From positions 47,865-111,864 of the forward strand of contig NZ_JAPZVR010000009.1 of the NCBI RefSeq assembly GCF_027622855.1: DNA of 64,000 nt, written 5' to 3'. Numbering within the stretch: position 1 is the first letter of the stretch; each line of letters opens with the position of its first letter. The stretch is from Glycomyces algeriensis (GTDB lineage Bacteria > Actinomycetota > Actinomycetes > Mycobacteriales > Micromonosporaceae). The notes below the pieces were generated by a model. That model saw only the letters and a list, made by a program, of their open reading frames with translations, had not been told where the DNA came from and did no database searches. Shown one piece after another: positions 48,383-57,500 of the stretch. The translations under genes and the position numbers were made by a program.

Positions 48383-50802
48383 TGGCGGGTCCTCTCCATC
48401 GGGGTGTTGCCGCCGCTGCGCTGCGGGCCGGGCCCGTGGTCCTCGTTGCGGGAGAACGGGACGACGAGTCTGCCGCCGCCGGTGTCTGCGTGGCGGTCGA
48501 TGAGCAGGGCCCTGCCCGCGCGGGGGTTCCAGTGCTGGAACTGCTGTCCGAAGTGGCTCATGATCTCGCCGCCGGGGAGGTTGAGGACGAGCGCGCAGGC
48601 GACGTCCTCGCGGCCGGCGGAGCCGCCGATGTCGTCGGTGAAGCGGCGGAGGTTCCGCCACCAGCCGAGGAGGTGCACGCCGCGCGCGGGGCCGGTGCGC
48701 AGGAGTGCGCGGAGTGCTTGCTGCGCTTTGAGGTCGAGGGCGGCGGCGTCGAGGCCCCAGGCGGCGACGGCGGTGTCGTCGGGGATCTCGGCGAGCGATG
48801 CCGCGAACGCCTCGGGTGAAATCCTATAGGATATATCCTGCAGGATCGCGGCGCCGGTGAAGTCGGCGGCCCAGACCGAGGCGCCGTTCCCGGTGAGGCT
48901 CGTGACGGCCGCTTCGAGGGCTTCGCCGCCCACCGGGTCGGAGCCGAGCACGGCCAGGTGCCGGCCGGGGCGGCGGTCGAGGTCGACGCCGGCGGCGTCG
49001 AGGCGCAGCGAGACTTCGCGGCCGAGCAGGGCGCGTCCCGGTTTCCGTTCGCCCGGAAGGGTCTCGGCGAGGTGGACGGGCCGGTATCCGTAGAACACCC
49101 GCGGCGCGCCGACGCCCGAGTGGGCCTCGCCGAGCTGCTCGCGGAGCCGGTGCATGACGTGCGTGTCGGTGTCGGGGAAGCGCGCGACGCGGTCGGCACC
49201 GGCGGTGCCGGCCTCGGTGTTCACCACGACCTGGCCGAGCGAGATCCGCGACGCCGCATCGTTGTTCGTCTCCAGCACGGTGCGCGCGCCCGGGAGGGCG
49301 ATGCGCATCGGGAACTGCCCGAAGATCGAGTCCTTCTTCGCCCACAGCGCCTCGATCCCCGAGACGGTCTGCGAGGCGAGCACGAGGTGCACCCCGTACG
49401 ACCGGCCCTTGCGCGCCAGGTTCTCCAGCAGCGCAACGGCTTCGGAGGCGACCCGGTCGTTCCCGGCGAGGAGCACCTGGAACTCGTCGGCGACGCACAC
49501 GATCCGCGGGTACGACTCGTGCTCGCGCAGGCCCGCGAAGGACGCCACCCCGTACCGCTTCATGACCGTGGAGCGGCGCGTCATCTCCTCGTTCAGCGTC
49601 TTGAGCACCGCGAGCCCGTACTCGCGGTCGGACTCGACGCCGACGGCGCGCGCGTGCGGGATGAAACTCGGGTCGCGCTCGGTCGGGATGAACTCGGTGA
49701 ACGAGACGCCTTCCTTGAAGTCAAGCAGGAACAGCGCCAGATCCGAAGGGGCGTAACGGGAGGCGAGCCCGTACAGGACGTCGAGGAGGAACACGGTCTT
49801 GCCGCCGCCGGTGCGCCCGCCCACGAGCCAGTGCGGGGTCGCGTCGTCGAACCGCAGCCGCACTTCCCCGGCCGCGTCGCGTCCGATGAGGACTTCGAGG
49901 CCCCGTGACGGGTCGCCCGACTCGGGCCGGGCCGGGATGAGGTCGGCGAACGTGAGGGTCGCGGCGGCCTTGGCGCGCTCGGCGAGCCGCAGCGCCTCAC
50001 CGGCCACGAAGGACGGGTCGAGTGCTTCAGGCCAGTCCACCGGCGCGGCCAGGCCTTCGCCGCGCCCGAACGGCGCCGCGGGCGGATTCGTGATCGTCAC
50101 GGCCCCGGCCGAAGCGTGCATGACGGCGGCCTGCGGCAGTTCGGGCAGCCCGCAGCCGAGGACGGTGACGCCGTGCGCCAGGCCCGAGCGCGCCAGCGCG
50201 TAGAGGCGTTCGACGAGCTGGCGCGGCGCCTCACCGAGCGACGCCACGACGAGCAGCATCCGGTCGGTGCGGCGGCCCGCGATACGTTCGGCCACTTGGG
50301 ATTCGGCGAGGGCCACGGCGTCGGCCGCGGCGCGCGCGTCCGTGGCGACCGCTTCGATCACGCCCGCGTCGGCGAGCGGGCGCAGCGGCGCGAACGACGC
50401 CCCGAGCGTCGCGGTGTCGATCCCGACCACCCGCAGCCCGCCCGGTTCGCGGGTGCCGACGGCGTGGAGGATCGCGGTCCGCACGAGGTTCGCGACGCCC
50501 TCGACGCGGGCGTCCACCGAGGTCGCGAGGTGCCCGCGGGCGCCGAACGGCACGACGAGCGGCAGCGTCCGTCCTTCATGGAGGATGACGCGTCCGGCGT
50601 GGAGCAGTTCGGGGTCGGCGCGCAGCTGCTGCGCGGAGGCGGCGGCCGCGTCGGCGACCTGGCGCTCGGCCGCGAGGAGCCCGGGGTCCACCGGGGTCTG
50701 GAAGGCGGCGTCGCCGAGGCGCTGCGCCACCTGGGCGAGGCGGGCGGCGGCGGCGTCGCAGCCTGCGGCCGCGTTCGCCAGTGCGGTCTGGAAACCGGGC
50801 AC
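48379..50802 (-). CDS. FtsK/SpoIIIE-type ATPase (EccC-like motor candidate)
   Basis: 807 aa. The N-terminal half is Ala-rich helical, then an FtsK domain with P-loop GGRTGGGKT near residue 330 and Walker B-like IVCVADEF near 435, followed by QTVSGIEALW. A second Rossmann-like ATPase fold (LAVLGSDPVGGEALEAAVTSL) seems degenerate, because the P-loop Lys/Thr is missing. The double ATPase array, one active and one decayed, resembles EccC of T7SS. No transmembrane segment: the coupled membrane protein could supply it. Carries an odd palindrome cluster at 48821-48846. Confidence 0.75.
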   Translation of the reverse strand: MPGFQTALANAAAGCDAAAARLAQVAQRLGDAAFQTPVDPGLLAAERQVADAAAASAQQLRADPELLHAGRVILHEGRTLPLVVPFGARGHLATSVDARVEGVANLVRTAILHAVGTREPGGLRVVGIDTATLGASFAPLRPLADAGVIEAVATDARAAADAVALAESQVAERIAGRRTDRMLLVVASLGEAPRQLVERLYALARSGLAHGVTVLGCGLPELPQAAVMHASAGAVTITNPPAAPFGRGEGLAAPVDWPEALDPSFVAGEALRLAERAKAAATLTFADLIPARPESGDPSRGLEVLIGRDAAGEVRLRFDDATPHWLVGGRTGGGKTVFLLDVLYGLASRYAPSDLALFLLDFKEGVSFTEFIPTERDPSFIPHARAVGVESDREYGLAVLKTLNEEMTRRSTVMKRYGVASFAGLREHESYPRIVCVADEFQVLLAGNDRVASEAVALLENLARKGRSYGVHLVLASQTVSGIEALWAKKDSIFGQFPMRIALPGARTVLETNNDAASRISLGQVVVNTEAGTAGADRVARFPDTDTHVMHRLREQLGEAHSGVGAPRVFYGYRPVHLAETLPGERKPGRALLGREVSLRLDAAGVDLDRRPGRHLAVLGSDPVGGEALEAAVTSLTGNGASVWAADFTGAAILQDISYRISPEAFAASLAEIPDDTAVAAWGLDAAALDLKAQQALRALLRTGPARGVHLLGWWRNLRRFTDDIGGSAGREDVACALVLNLPGGEIMSHFGQQFQHWNPRAGRALLIDRHADTGGGRLVVPFSRNEDHGPGPQRSGGNTPMERTRQ
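48821..48846. repeat. Alternating ATCCT/AGGAT sites at 7-bp pitch inside the FtsK-like gene
   Basis: ATCCT (48821), AGGAT (48828), ATCCT (48835) and AGGAT (48842) alternate every 7 bp, giving three overlapping perfect 12-bp palindromes. The codons used (ATA, TAT, AGG, ATT, TCA) are rare in this genome. Looks like a protein-binding site kept inside coding sequence. Confidence 0.55.
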
Positions 50803-51356
50803 CGGACCTCCTTGCGCGATGTGAGTGACGGCCTGTCCGCCTTGCGAACGGACGAGCTGTTCGACCGGTCACACCATATCGCGGAGAGGCGCCCCGGCCC
50901 TGCCCAGTGCCGGGGCCCGGACGCGGGCCCGGGGCCCGCGGCGTTTCCTGAAGTCGCCTTCAGGCGTCTTCAGCGTGGCTTCAGCTTCGCCCCGCCATCA
51001 TTGCCACCAAGCGCGAATCCCAACGGAACGAGCGAGAAGGAAGGGAGGGGAGGCCTCAGGGAAGACGACGACCGTCATCGACCGTCATCCGCACACGAGC
51101 GACAGGGAGCGGGGGGTGGGGGGAGGGGGAGGGGCCCCGGTACTTCCCGGAGTGCCGCCGCGATCCCGTCCGCATCGCCGGTCGGCGGGCCGACCGTCCG
51201 CTTTGCGCAACCTTCCCCGGAGGGGGCGCGTGCATTACCCTAGAAGCAGGCCCGATCTCGCTGACCCGGAGAGACCGGCCGAACGCCTACAGCGCCGCAA
51301 GCGCCCGCATCCGCTGCCCGCGGGCCCTCGGCTTCGCCAAGAAGGACCCGTGCCCC
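50803..51356. other. 554-bp intergenic region with G-quadruplex-prone run
   Basis: Divergent gap between the FtsK-like operon (minus) and the YqiJ-like gene (plus). Contains repeats of CTTCAG near 50950-50985, a GGGCCC-rich dyad near 50915-50945, and a run of G tracts at 51105-51136 on the plus strand able to form a G-quadruplex. No gene is convincing here. Confidence 0.5.
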
Positions 51357-52007
51357 ATGAGTGAGTTCCTGGATATAGCCCTATCCTTCCCACCGGTCGT
51401 CTTCTCCTTCGGCCTCGTCGTCGTCGTCCTCTACTGGATCACGGTGATCATCGGCGCGCTCGACGTCGACATCGTGGACGTGGGCGACGCCGAACTCGAC
51501 GCCGGCGGCTTCTGGTCGGCCTTCGGGTTCGGCGCGGTCCCGTTCACCGTCGTCCTCTCGCTGTGGATCATCCTGGGCTGGATCGTGACCGTGCTCGGCA
51601 CCACCTGGGTGCGCAGTGCGGACATGTTCATCCCGCCCGCCCTCACCGGCACCGCCGTGCTCGTCGCCGGCATCGGCGTCGGCATGCTCGGCGCCAAGCT
51701 CCTCACCAAGCCCCTCGGCCGGCTCTTCGAGGACGCGCCCGCCACCGCGCACGCCGACCTCGTCGGCCGGGTCTGCGTGGTGCGCACCGGCACCGTCACC
51801 CTCGACTCCGGCCAGGCCGAGATCACCGACGACGAGGGCAGCCTCCTGCTCATCAACGTGCGCCGCTCCCCGCACGAGCCCGAAGGACTCGACGAGGAGC
51901 TGTTCGCGCGCCACTCCAAGGTCGTGGTCTTCGACTACGACGAGGTCGAGAAGGTCTTCCTGGTCGTACCGGTGGCGTTCCCGCCGGGCCTCGTCATGGA
52001 GTCCTGA
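51357..52007 (+). CDS. YqiJ/NfeD-like membrane protein with OB-fold
   Basis: 216 aa. Membrane helices at about residues 8-32, 60-82 and 95-115, then a C-terminal OB-fold (DLVGRVCVVRTGTVTLDSGQAEI ... VVFDYDEVEKVFLVVPV). This is the layout of YqiJ-type and NfeD-like partners of flotillins. 225 bp upstream of the flotillin gene; the two proteins normally act together in membrane microdomains. Confidence 0.75.
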   Translation: MSEFLDIALSFPPVVFSFGLVVVVLYWITVIIGALDVDIVDVGDAELDAGGFWSAFGFGAVPFTVVLSLWIILGWIVTVLGTTWVRSADMFIPPALTGTAVLVAGIGVGMLGAKLLTKPLGRLFEDAPATAHADLVGRVCVVRTGTVTLDSGQAEITDDEGSLLLINVRRSPHEPEGLDEELFARHSKVVVFDYDEVEKVFLVVPVAFPPGLVMES

Positions 52008-52232
52008 GCACCGCCGCACCGTGAGTTCACTCCCACCTCACAGTGGACCGCCACGTATTGCCACCGAGTGCCCGGTTTGCGCTCCCCCGATTCGTGCCCG
52101 CACCACCCTCGCGTACCCACAACCTGGCGCGCCTTGGTTAGGGTGTGGTCACGCCCGCCGCGGCGGCGCTGGCTCGCGCGTCGCCCCGCCTGAAAGTCCC
52201 CGTTCCCCCGAAGTCTCGTTAGGAACCATCGC

Positions 52233-54329
52233 ATGGACACCTCCAACTCGACGGCGCTGATCGGCCTCGTGGTCGGCGCGCTCGTCTTCATCGGCGTGAT
52301 ACTCATGGTCGTCCGGCTGTACCGGAAGGTCGCGCCCGGCCAAGCCCTCGTCGTGACGAAGCTGCGCACCCGCAAGGTCTCCTTCACCTCCGCGCTGGTG
52401 CTGCCGATCATCCACCGCGCCGAGTACATGGACATCTCGGTCAAGACCATCGAGATCAACCGCGCGGGCAAGGACGGCCTGATCTGCCAGGACAACATCC
52501 GCGCCGACATCTCCATCACGTTCTTCGTGCGCGTCAACGCCACGGTCGAGGACGTCCTCAACGTCGCCGGCGCGATCGGCACCAAGCGCGCCTCCGACCA
52601 GGACACGCTGCAGGAGCTGTTCAACGCCAAGTTCGCCGAGGCGCTCAAGACCGTCGGCAAGCAGCTCGACTTCACCGACCTGTACACCAACCGCGACGAG
52701 TTCCGCGACCGCATCCTCAACGTCATCGGCACCGACCTCAACGGGTACTCCCTCGAGGACGCGGCCATCGACTACCTCGAGCAGACCCCGATGGACCAGC
52801 TCGACCCCAAGAACATCCTCGACGCGCAGGGCATCCGCAAGATCACCCAGCTCACCGCGATCGAAGCGGTCACCACGAACGAGCACCGCCGCACCGAGGA
52901 GAAGGAGATCAAGCGCCAGGACGTCGAGGCCCGCGAGGCCGTGCTCGAACTCGAGCGCCGCCAGACCGAGGCCGAGATCCGCCAGCAGCGCGAGATCGAG
53001 ACCCTGCGCGCCCGCGAGTCCGCCGAGGTCCAGAAGGTCCAGGCCGAGGAGCGCCTCAAGAGCGAGACCGCACGCATCAAGACCGAAGAGGCCACGGGCA
53101 TCCAGCACGAGAACCGCCTCCGCGAGATCGCCGTCGCCGAGAAGAACCGCGAGCGCGTCATCGCCGTCGAGACCGAGCGCATCGAGAAGGACCGCATCCT
53201 CGAGGTCGTCGGCCGCGAGCGCGAGGAAGAGCTCGCCCGCATCGCCGCCCAGAAGGAGCTCGAGGCGCAGAAGCGCGACATCGCCGACGTCATCCGCGAG
53301 CGCATCGCCGTCGAGAAGACCGTCGCCGAGCAGGAAGAGGGCATCAAGCGACTGCGCGCGGTCGAAGAGGCCGAGCGCGAGCGCCAGCGCGTGATCATCC
53401 TCGCCGAGGCCGAGGCCCAGGAGAGCCTGGTCAAGGACATCAAGGCCGCCGAGGCCGGCGAAGCCGCCTCGAAGCACCTTGCGCGCCAGCGCCTCACCGA
53501 GGCCGAAGCGGCCCAGCAGGCCGCCGAGCTCGAGGCCCGCGCCAAGATCCGCCAGGCCGAAGGGGACCAGGCCATCGCGGCCGCCCCGGGTCTGGCCGCC
53601 GTCCAGGTCCGCGAGGCCGAGGCGGACGCGATCGAGAAGGGCGGGCTCGCCGAGGCGAAGGCCGCCGAGGCCAAGGGCAAGGCCGAGGCCGAAGCCCAGG
53701 CCGCCATCGGCAAGGCCGAGGCGACCGCGACCTCCGCGAAGGGCCTGGCCGAGGCCGAGGCCCAGGCCGCGAAGGGCACCGCCGAGGCGAACGCCCTGCG
53801 CGAGCGGCTCCTCGCCGAGTCCGTGGGCCTCACCGAGAAGGCCGTGGCGATGGACGCGCTCTCCGACGCCAGCCGCGGGCACGAGGAGTACCGCCTGCGC
53901 CTGGAGATGGAGAAGGAGCTGCGGGGCATGGAGATCGAAGCCCGCCGCTCGATCGCCGAGCAGCAGGCCGGGGTCATCTCCGCCGGGCTCAGCAACGCCG
54001 ACATCTCGCTGGTCGGCGGCGACACCCAGTTCTTCGACCGGGTCGTCGGCGCGATCGGCTACGGCAAGGCCGTCGACGGCTTCGTCGCCCACTCCGAAGT
54101 GGCGCAGTCGGTTGCGGCCACCTGGAGCAACGGCTCCACGTCGTTCGCCGAGGACCTCAAGGGCGTCCTGTCGGGGGTCGGCAGCGAGGACGTCAAGAAC
54201 CTGACGGTCTCCGCCGCGCTCGTCAAGCTCATGCAGGGCGGCGGCGACCACGACGTGCTCTCGGGCCTCCTCGGCAAGGCCAAGGAGCTCGGCGTCGCCG
54301 AGAAGCCTGCGCTAGAGATCGCCAAGTAA
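52233..54329 (+). CDS. YqiK-like flotillin
   Basis: 698 aa. A membrane helix at ~8-28, an SPFH/Band-7 domain to ~220 (PGQALVVTKLRTRKVSF, GLICQDNIRADISITFFVRV), then a long coiled coil of Glu/Ala/Lys/Arg repeats (to ~570) with many AEAEAQA units, and a short C-terminal domain. It organises lipid microdomains and is linked to envelope stress. Downstream are a AAA ATPase and a BRCT-like gene. A pair of strong hairpins follows the stop. Confidence 0.85.
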   Translation: MDTSNSTALIGLVVGALVFIGVILMVVRLYRKVAPGQALVVTKLRTRKVSFTSALVLPIIHRAEYMDISVKTIEINRAGKDGLICQDNIRADISITFFVRVNATVEDVLNVAGAIGTKRASDQDTLQELFNAKFAEALKTVGKQLDFTDLYTNRDEFRDRILNVIGTDLNGYSLEDAAIDYLEQTPMDQLDPKNILDAQGIRKITQLTAIEAVTTNEHRRTEEKEIKRQDVEAREAVLELERRQTEAEIRQQREIETLRARESAEVQKVQAEERLKSETARIKTEEATGIQHENRLREIAVAEKNRERVIAVETERIEKDRILEVVGREREEELARIAAQKELEAQKRDIADVIRERIAVEKTVAEQEEGIKRLRAVEEAERERQRVIILAEAEAQESLVKDIKAAEAGEAASKHLARQRLTEAEAAQQAAELEARAKIRQAEGDQAIAAAPGLAAVQVREAEADAIEKGGLAEAKAAEAKGKAEAEAQAAIGKAEATATSAKGLAEAEAQAAKGTAEANALRERLLAESVGLTEKAVAMDALSDASRGHEEYRLRLEMEKELRGMEIEARRSIAEQQAGVISAGLSNADISLVGGDTQFFDRVVGAIGYGKAVDGFVAHSEVAQSVAATWSNGSTSFAEDLKGVLSGVGSEDVKNLTVSAALVKLMQGGGDHDVLSGLLGKAKELGVAEKPALEIAK

Positions 54330-54338
54330 CAGTCGACA

Positions 54339-54400
54339 GGGCGCGGGCCGTGAGGCCCGCGCCCGCGACTGAGCGGCCCGGGCCGGCAGGCCCGCGCCGC
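54339..54400 (+). terminator. Two consecutive terminator hairpins
   Basis: GGGCGCGGGCC/GGCCCGCGCCC (54339-54364, loop GTGA), then a 13-bp hairpin with one mismatch starting AGCGGCCCGGGCC. They end the flotillin transcript, so the AAA gene at 54591 has its own promoter or reads through. Confidence 0.65.
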
Positions 54401-54590
54401 TGACCAGCCGAAACGGCCGATGTCGGACCCGTGTGGGACAGTCGTCCCATTTCTTCGGTTGGTCGGAGGTGGATGCGGGTGGGAAGGGGCACGCCCTATG
54501 GCCCGGCCCGCTCGCGGGCCGCAGGCCCGCCCCGCGACCCGCCTCCAGCCGCAAGAGCCTAGGCCCGCAACCGAACATCCAGAGGAACCC

Positions 54591-57500
54591 ATGGCCGAAG
54601 AGACCGCTACCGGAACCGCTGCTGAAGGCGCCGTCGCCAGTGCCGCCCTCGACGCCGGCACGTACGAGGTCCTCTCGTCCCGCCTCGCCGACTTCGCCGA
54701 CGAGCTCGCCGGGCGCGCCGAGGCGCTCAACACCGCCCGCACCGACGCCTTCGGCTCCACCGGGCTCACCCTCCTCGGCACCACGCGCATCCGCACCGCG
54801 AACAACTGCGTGCCCCGCGACATCGCCCGCGTCGGGAACCGCCTCCTCTTCGGTTACAACGTCCACATGGGACTCAAGTCCCACTCTGAGGTCGGCGACG
54901 TCTTCGCGCTCCACGACTTCAAGCGCGAGGGCAACGAATTTGCGTTCACCGAGGTCACCGAGCCCGGGCACCTCCTCGACCAGCCGAAGTTCACCGCCGA
55001 CTTCACCGAGATGTACCGGTACTACCGGTCCACCGAGCTGCTCCAGGTGCGCGAGGTCGACGGCCGCCTCCTCGCCGTCTTCAAGATCGGCGAGAACCTC
55101 GCCGACCAGCGCGTCCTGCGCTGGCAGCTCGCCCCCGGCAAGGAACCGGCCTATATGGACGCCCGCGGCGACGCGGACGCCGTCTGGCCCGACCCCTACG
55201 ACTTCGAGTGGACCCCCACCGGCCGCGAGCACCATGTCACCGGCCGCCACCCGCACGTCTCCATCGACGACGAGATCTTCGTGGAGTGCATCAACGGCGA
55301 CCTCACCGTCAAGATCGAGGACAACACCGACTCCGGCGAAGGCGTCTACACCGAGCCCGTCGCCGAGCCCCTGCAGTCCCTCGCCGACGCGGACATCGCG
55401 TACGCCCGCATCGGCCCCCTCATCCTGCTGAAGATCCTCCCGTACAAGGAGACCGTCACCCGGTACCTGATCTTCAACTCCCGCACCGGGACCATCGTCC
55501 GCGCGGACGCCATCGGCCAGGCCTGCCGCCGCCTCCCCGAGGACCACGGCCTCATCTTCCCCGGCGGCTACTACCTCAACGAGGGCAAGCTCAAGACCTT
55601 CGACCACGACGTAGCGGACCTCCGCTTCAAGCGCGTGATCCGCTCGCCCAACGGCGAAGACGTCCTCTTCGTCTTCTACCACGAGGCCGAGGGCCGCTCG
55701 CTCCTCTTGCCGTACAACGTCATCCGCAAGGAAGTGGCCGCGCCGATGAGCGTCCACGGCTACGCGGTCTTCGACGACGGCACCCTCGCGGCCTTCCGCT
55801 TCACCGGCGAGGAGGCCACGCGCGTCCACCCGATGCAGATCTGGTCGACCCCCTTCGTCTCCGAAGCCCACGCCGCCGCAACGGAAACCGGGGACACCCC
55901 GGTGCACCGCATCGGCAACGCCGAGGCCGTGCGCGCCGTCTCCGACGCGCTCTCCGTGGCCCGCATGGTCCGCGAGATGGAGCCCGCCCAAGCGGTCTTC
56001 GAAGCGCTCATCGCCGCCGCCACCCGCTGCCTCGACGACTACCCGTGGCTCGGCGACGACGGCCTCCACGACCTCGACGAGAGCCTCGCCAAGGTCCGCG
56101 ACACCGCCGAGGCCGTGCTCGACGAGTACGCCACCGTGGCCGAGCTGACCGCCGAAGCGAAGCAGGCCCTCGAACTCGCCCAGGCCGACACGGTGAAGCT
56201 CCTGCGCCGCGCCCGCGGCGAGGCCCCCAAGTCCGCCGAGCAGTGGGTCGCGCTCCTCGCCGAGCTGCGCGGCGCCGGCGGCCACCTCGTGACCCTCCGC
56301 GAGACCCGCTACATCGACCTCGCCGGGCTCGACGCGCTCGCCGCCGAGGTCACCGAGACCCTCGACTCCACCGGCCGGCGCGCCGTCGCGTTCCTGGAGC
56401 GGGAGGACGCGTTCACCGCGTACTTCGAGCAGGTCGCCGACCTCGAGCACAAGGCCGAGGCGATCAGTTCGGTCGCCGAGTCGGGCCCGCTCCTCAAGGA
56501 CCTGGACGACCGCCAGCGGGGCCTCGAGACCCTCACCGAAGTCGTTGCGACCCTGGAGATCGGCGACGCCGTGGTGCGCACCGCGATCCTCGGCCGCGTC
56601 TCAGAGGTGCTCGCCGCGGTCAACCGCGCCCGCGCCACCCTCGCCGCGCGCCGCCGCGAACTCGCCGTGGGCGAAGGCAAGGCGGAGTTCGCGGCCGAGT
56701 TCGCGCTGCTCGGCCAGTCCGTGACGGCCGCGATCGCCGCCGCCGACACGCCCGCCGCGTGCGACGAGCAGCTGGGCCGCCTGCTGCTCACCGTCGAGAA
56801 CCTCGAGACCCGCTTCGCGGACTTCGACGAGTTCCTGACTCGCCTGGCGGACAAGCGGACCGACGTCTACGAGGCGTTCTCCGGCCGCAAGCAGCACCTC
56901 CTGGACGAGGCCGCCCGCCGCGCCGAGCAGCTCGCGCAGTCGGCCGACCGCATCCTGGAGGCCGTGGCCCGCCGCACCGCCACACTGTCCTCACTGGACG
57001 AAGTGAACACGTACTTCGCCACGGACCCGATGGTGGAGCGCCTCCGCAAGGTCATCATCGAGCTGCGCGGCCTCGACGACACCGTGCGCGCCGAGGAGAT
57101 CGAGGGCCGCATCAGCGCCGCCCGCGCCGAGGCCGGGCGGGCGCTCTCAGACCGCCTCGACCTCTTCGACGGCGACGCCGTCAAGTTCGGCGAGCACCGC
57201 ATCCCCGTCAACACGCAGCCGCTCGACCTCACCCTCGTGCCCTCGGGCGACGCGCTCGCGTTCTCGCTCACCGGCACCGACTACCGGCACGTCGTCACCG
57301 ACGCGGGCTTCAGCGACACGAAGCCGTACTGGCACCAGTTCCTGCCCTCGGAGAACAACGAGGTCTACCGCGCCGAGCACCTCGCCGCCGCGCTCCTGGC
57401 CGAGCACGGCCCCGCGAAGCTCCTCGCCGAGGACCTCCCGGCGTTCACCTCCACCGCTGCGGCGGAACGCTACGACGAGGGGTACGAGCGCGGCGTGCAC

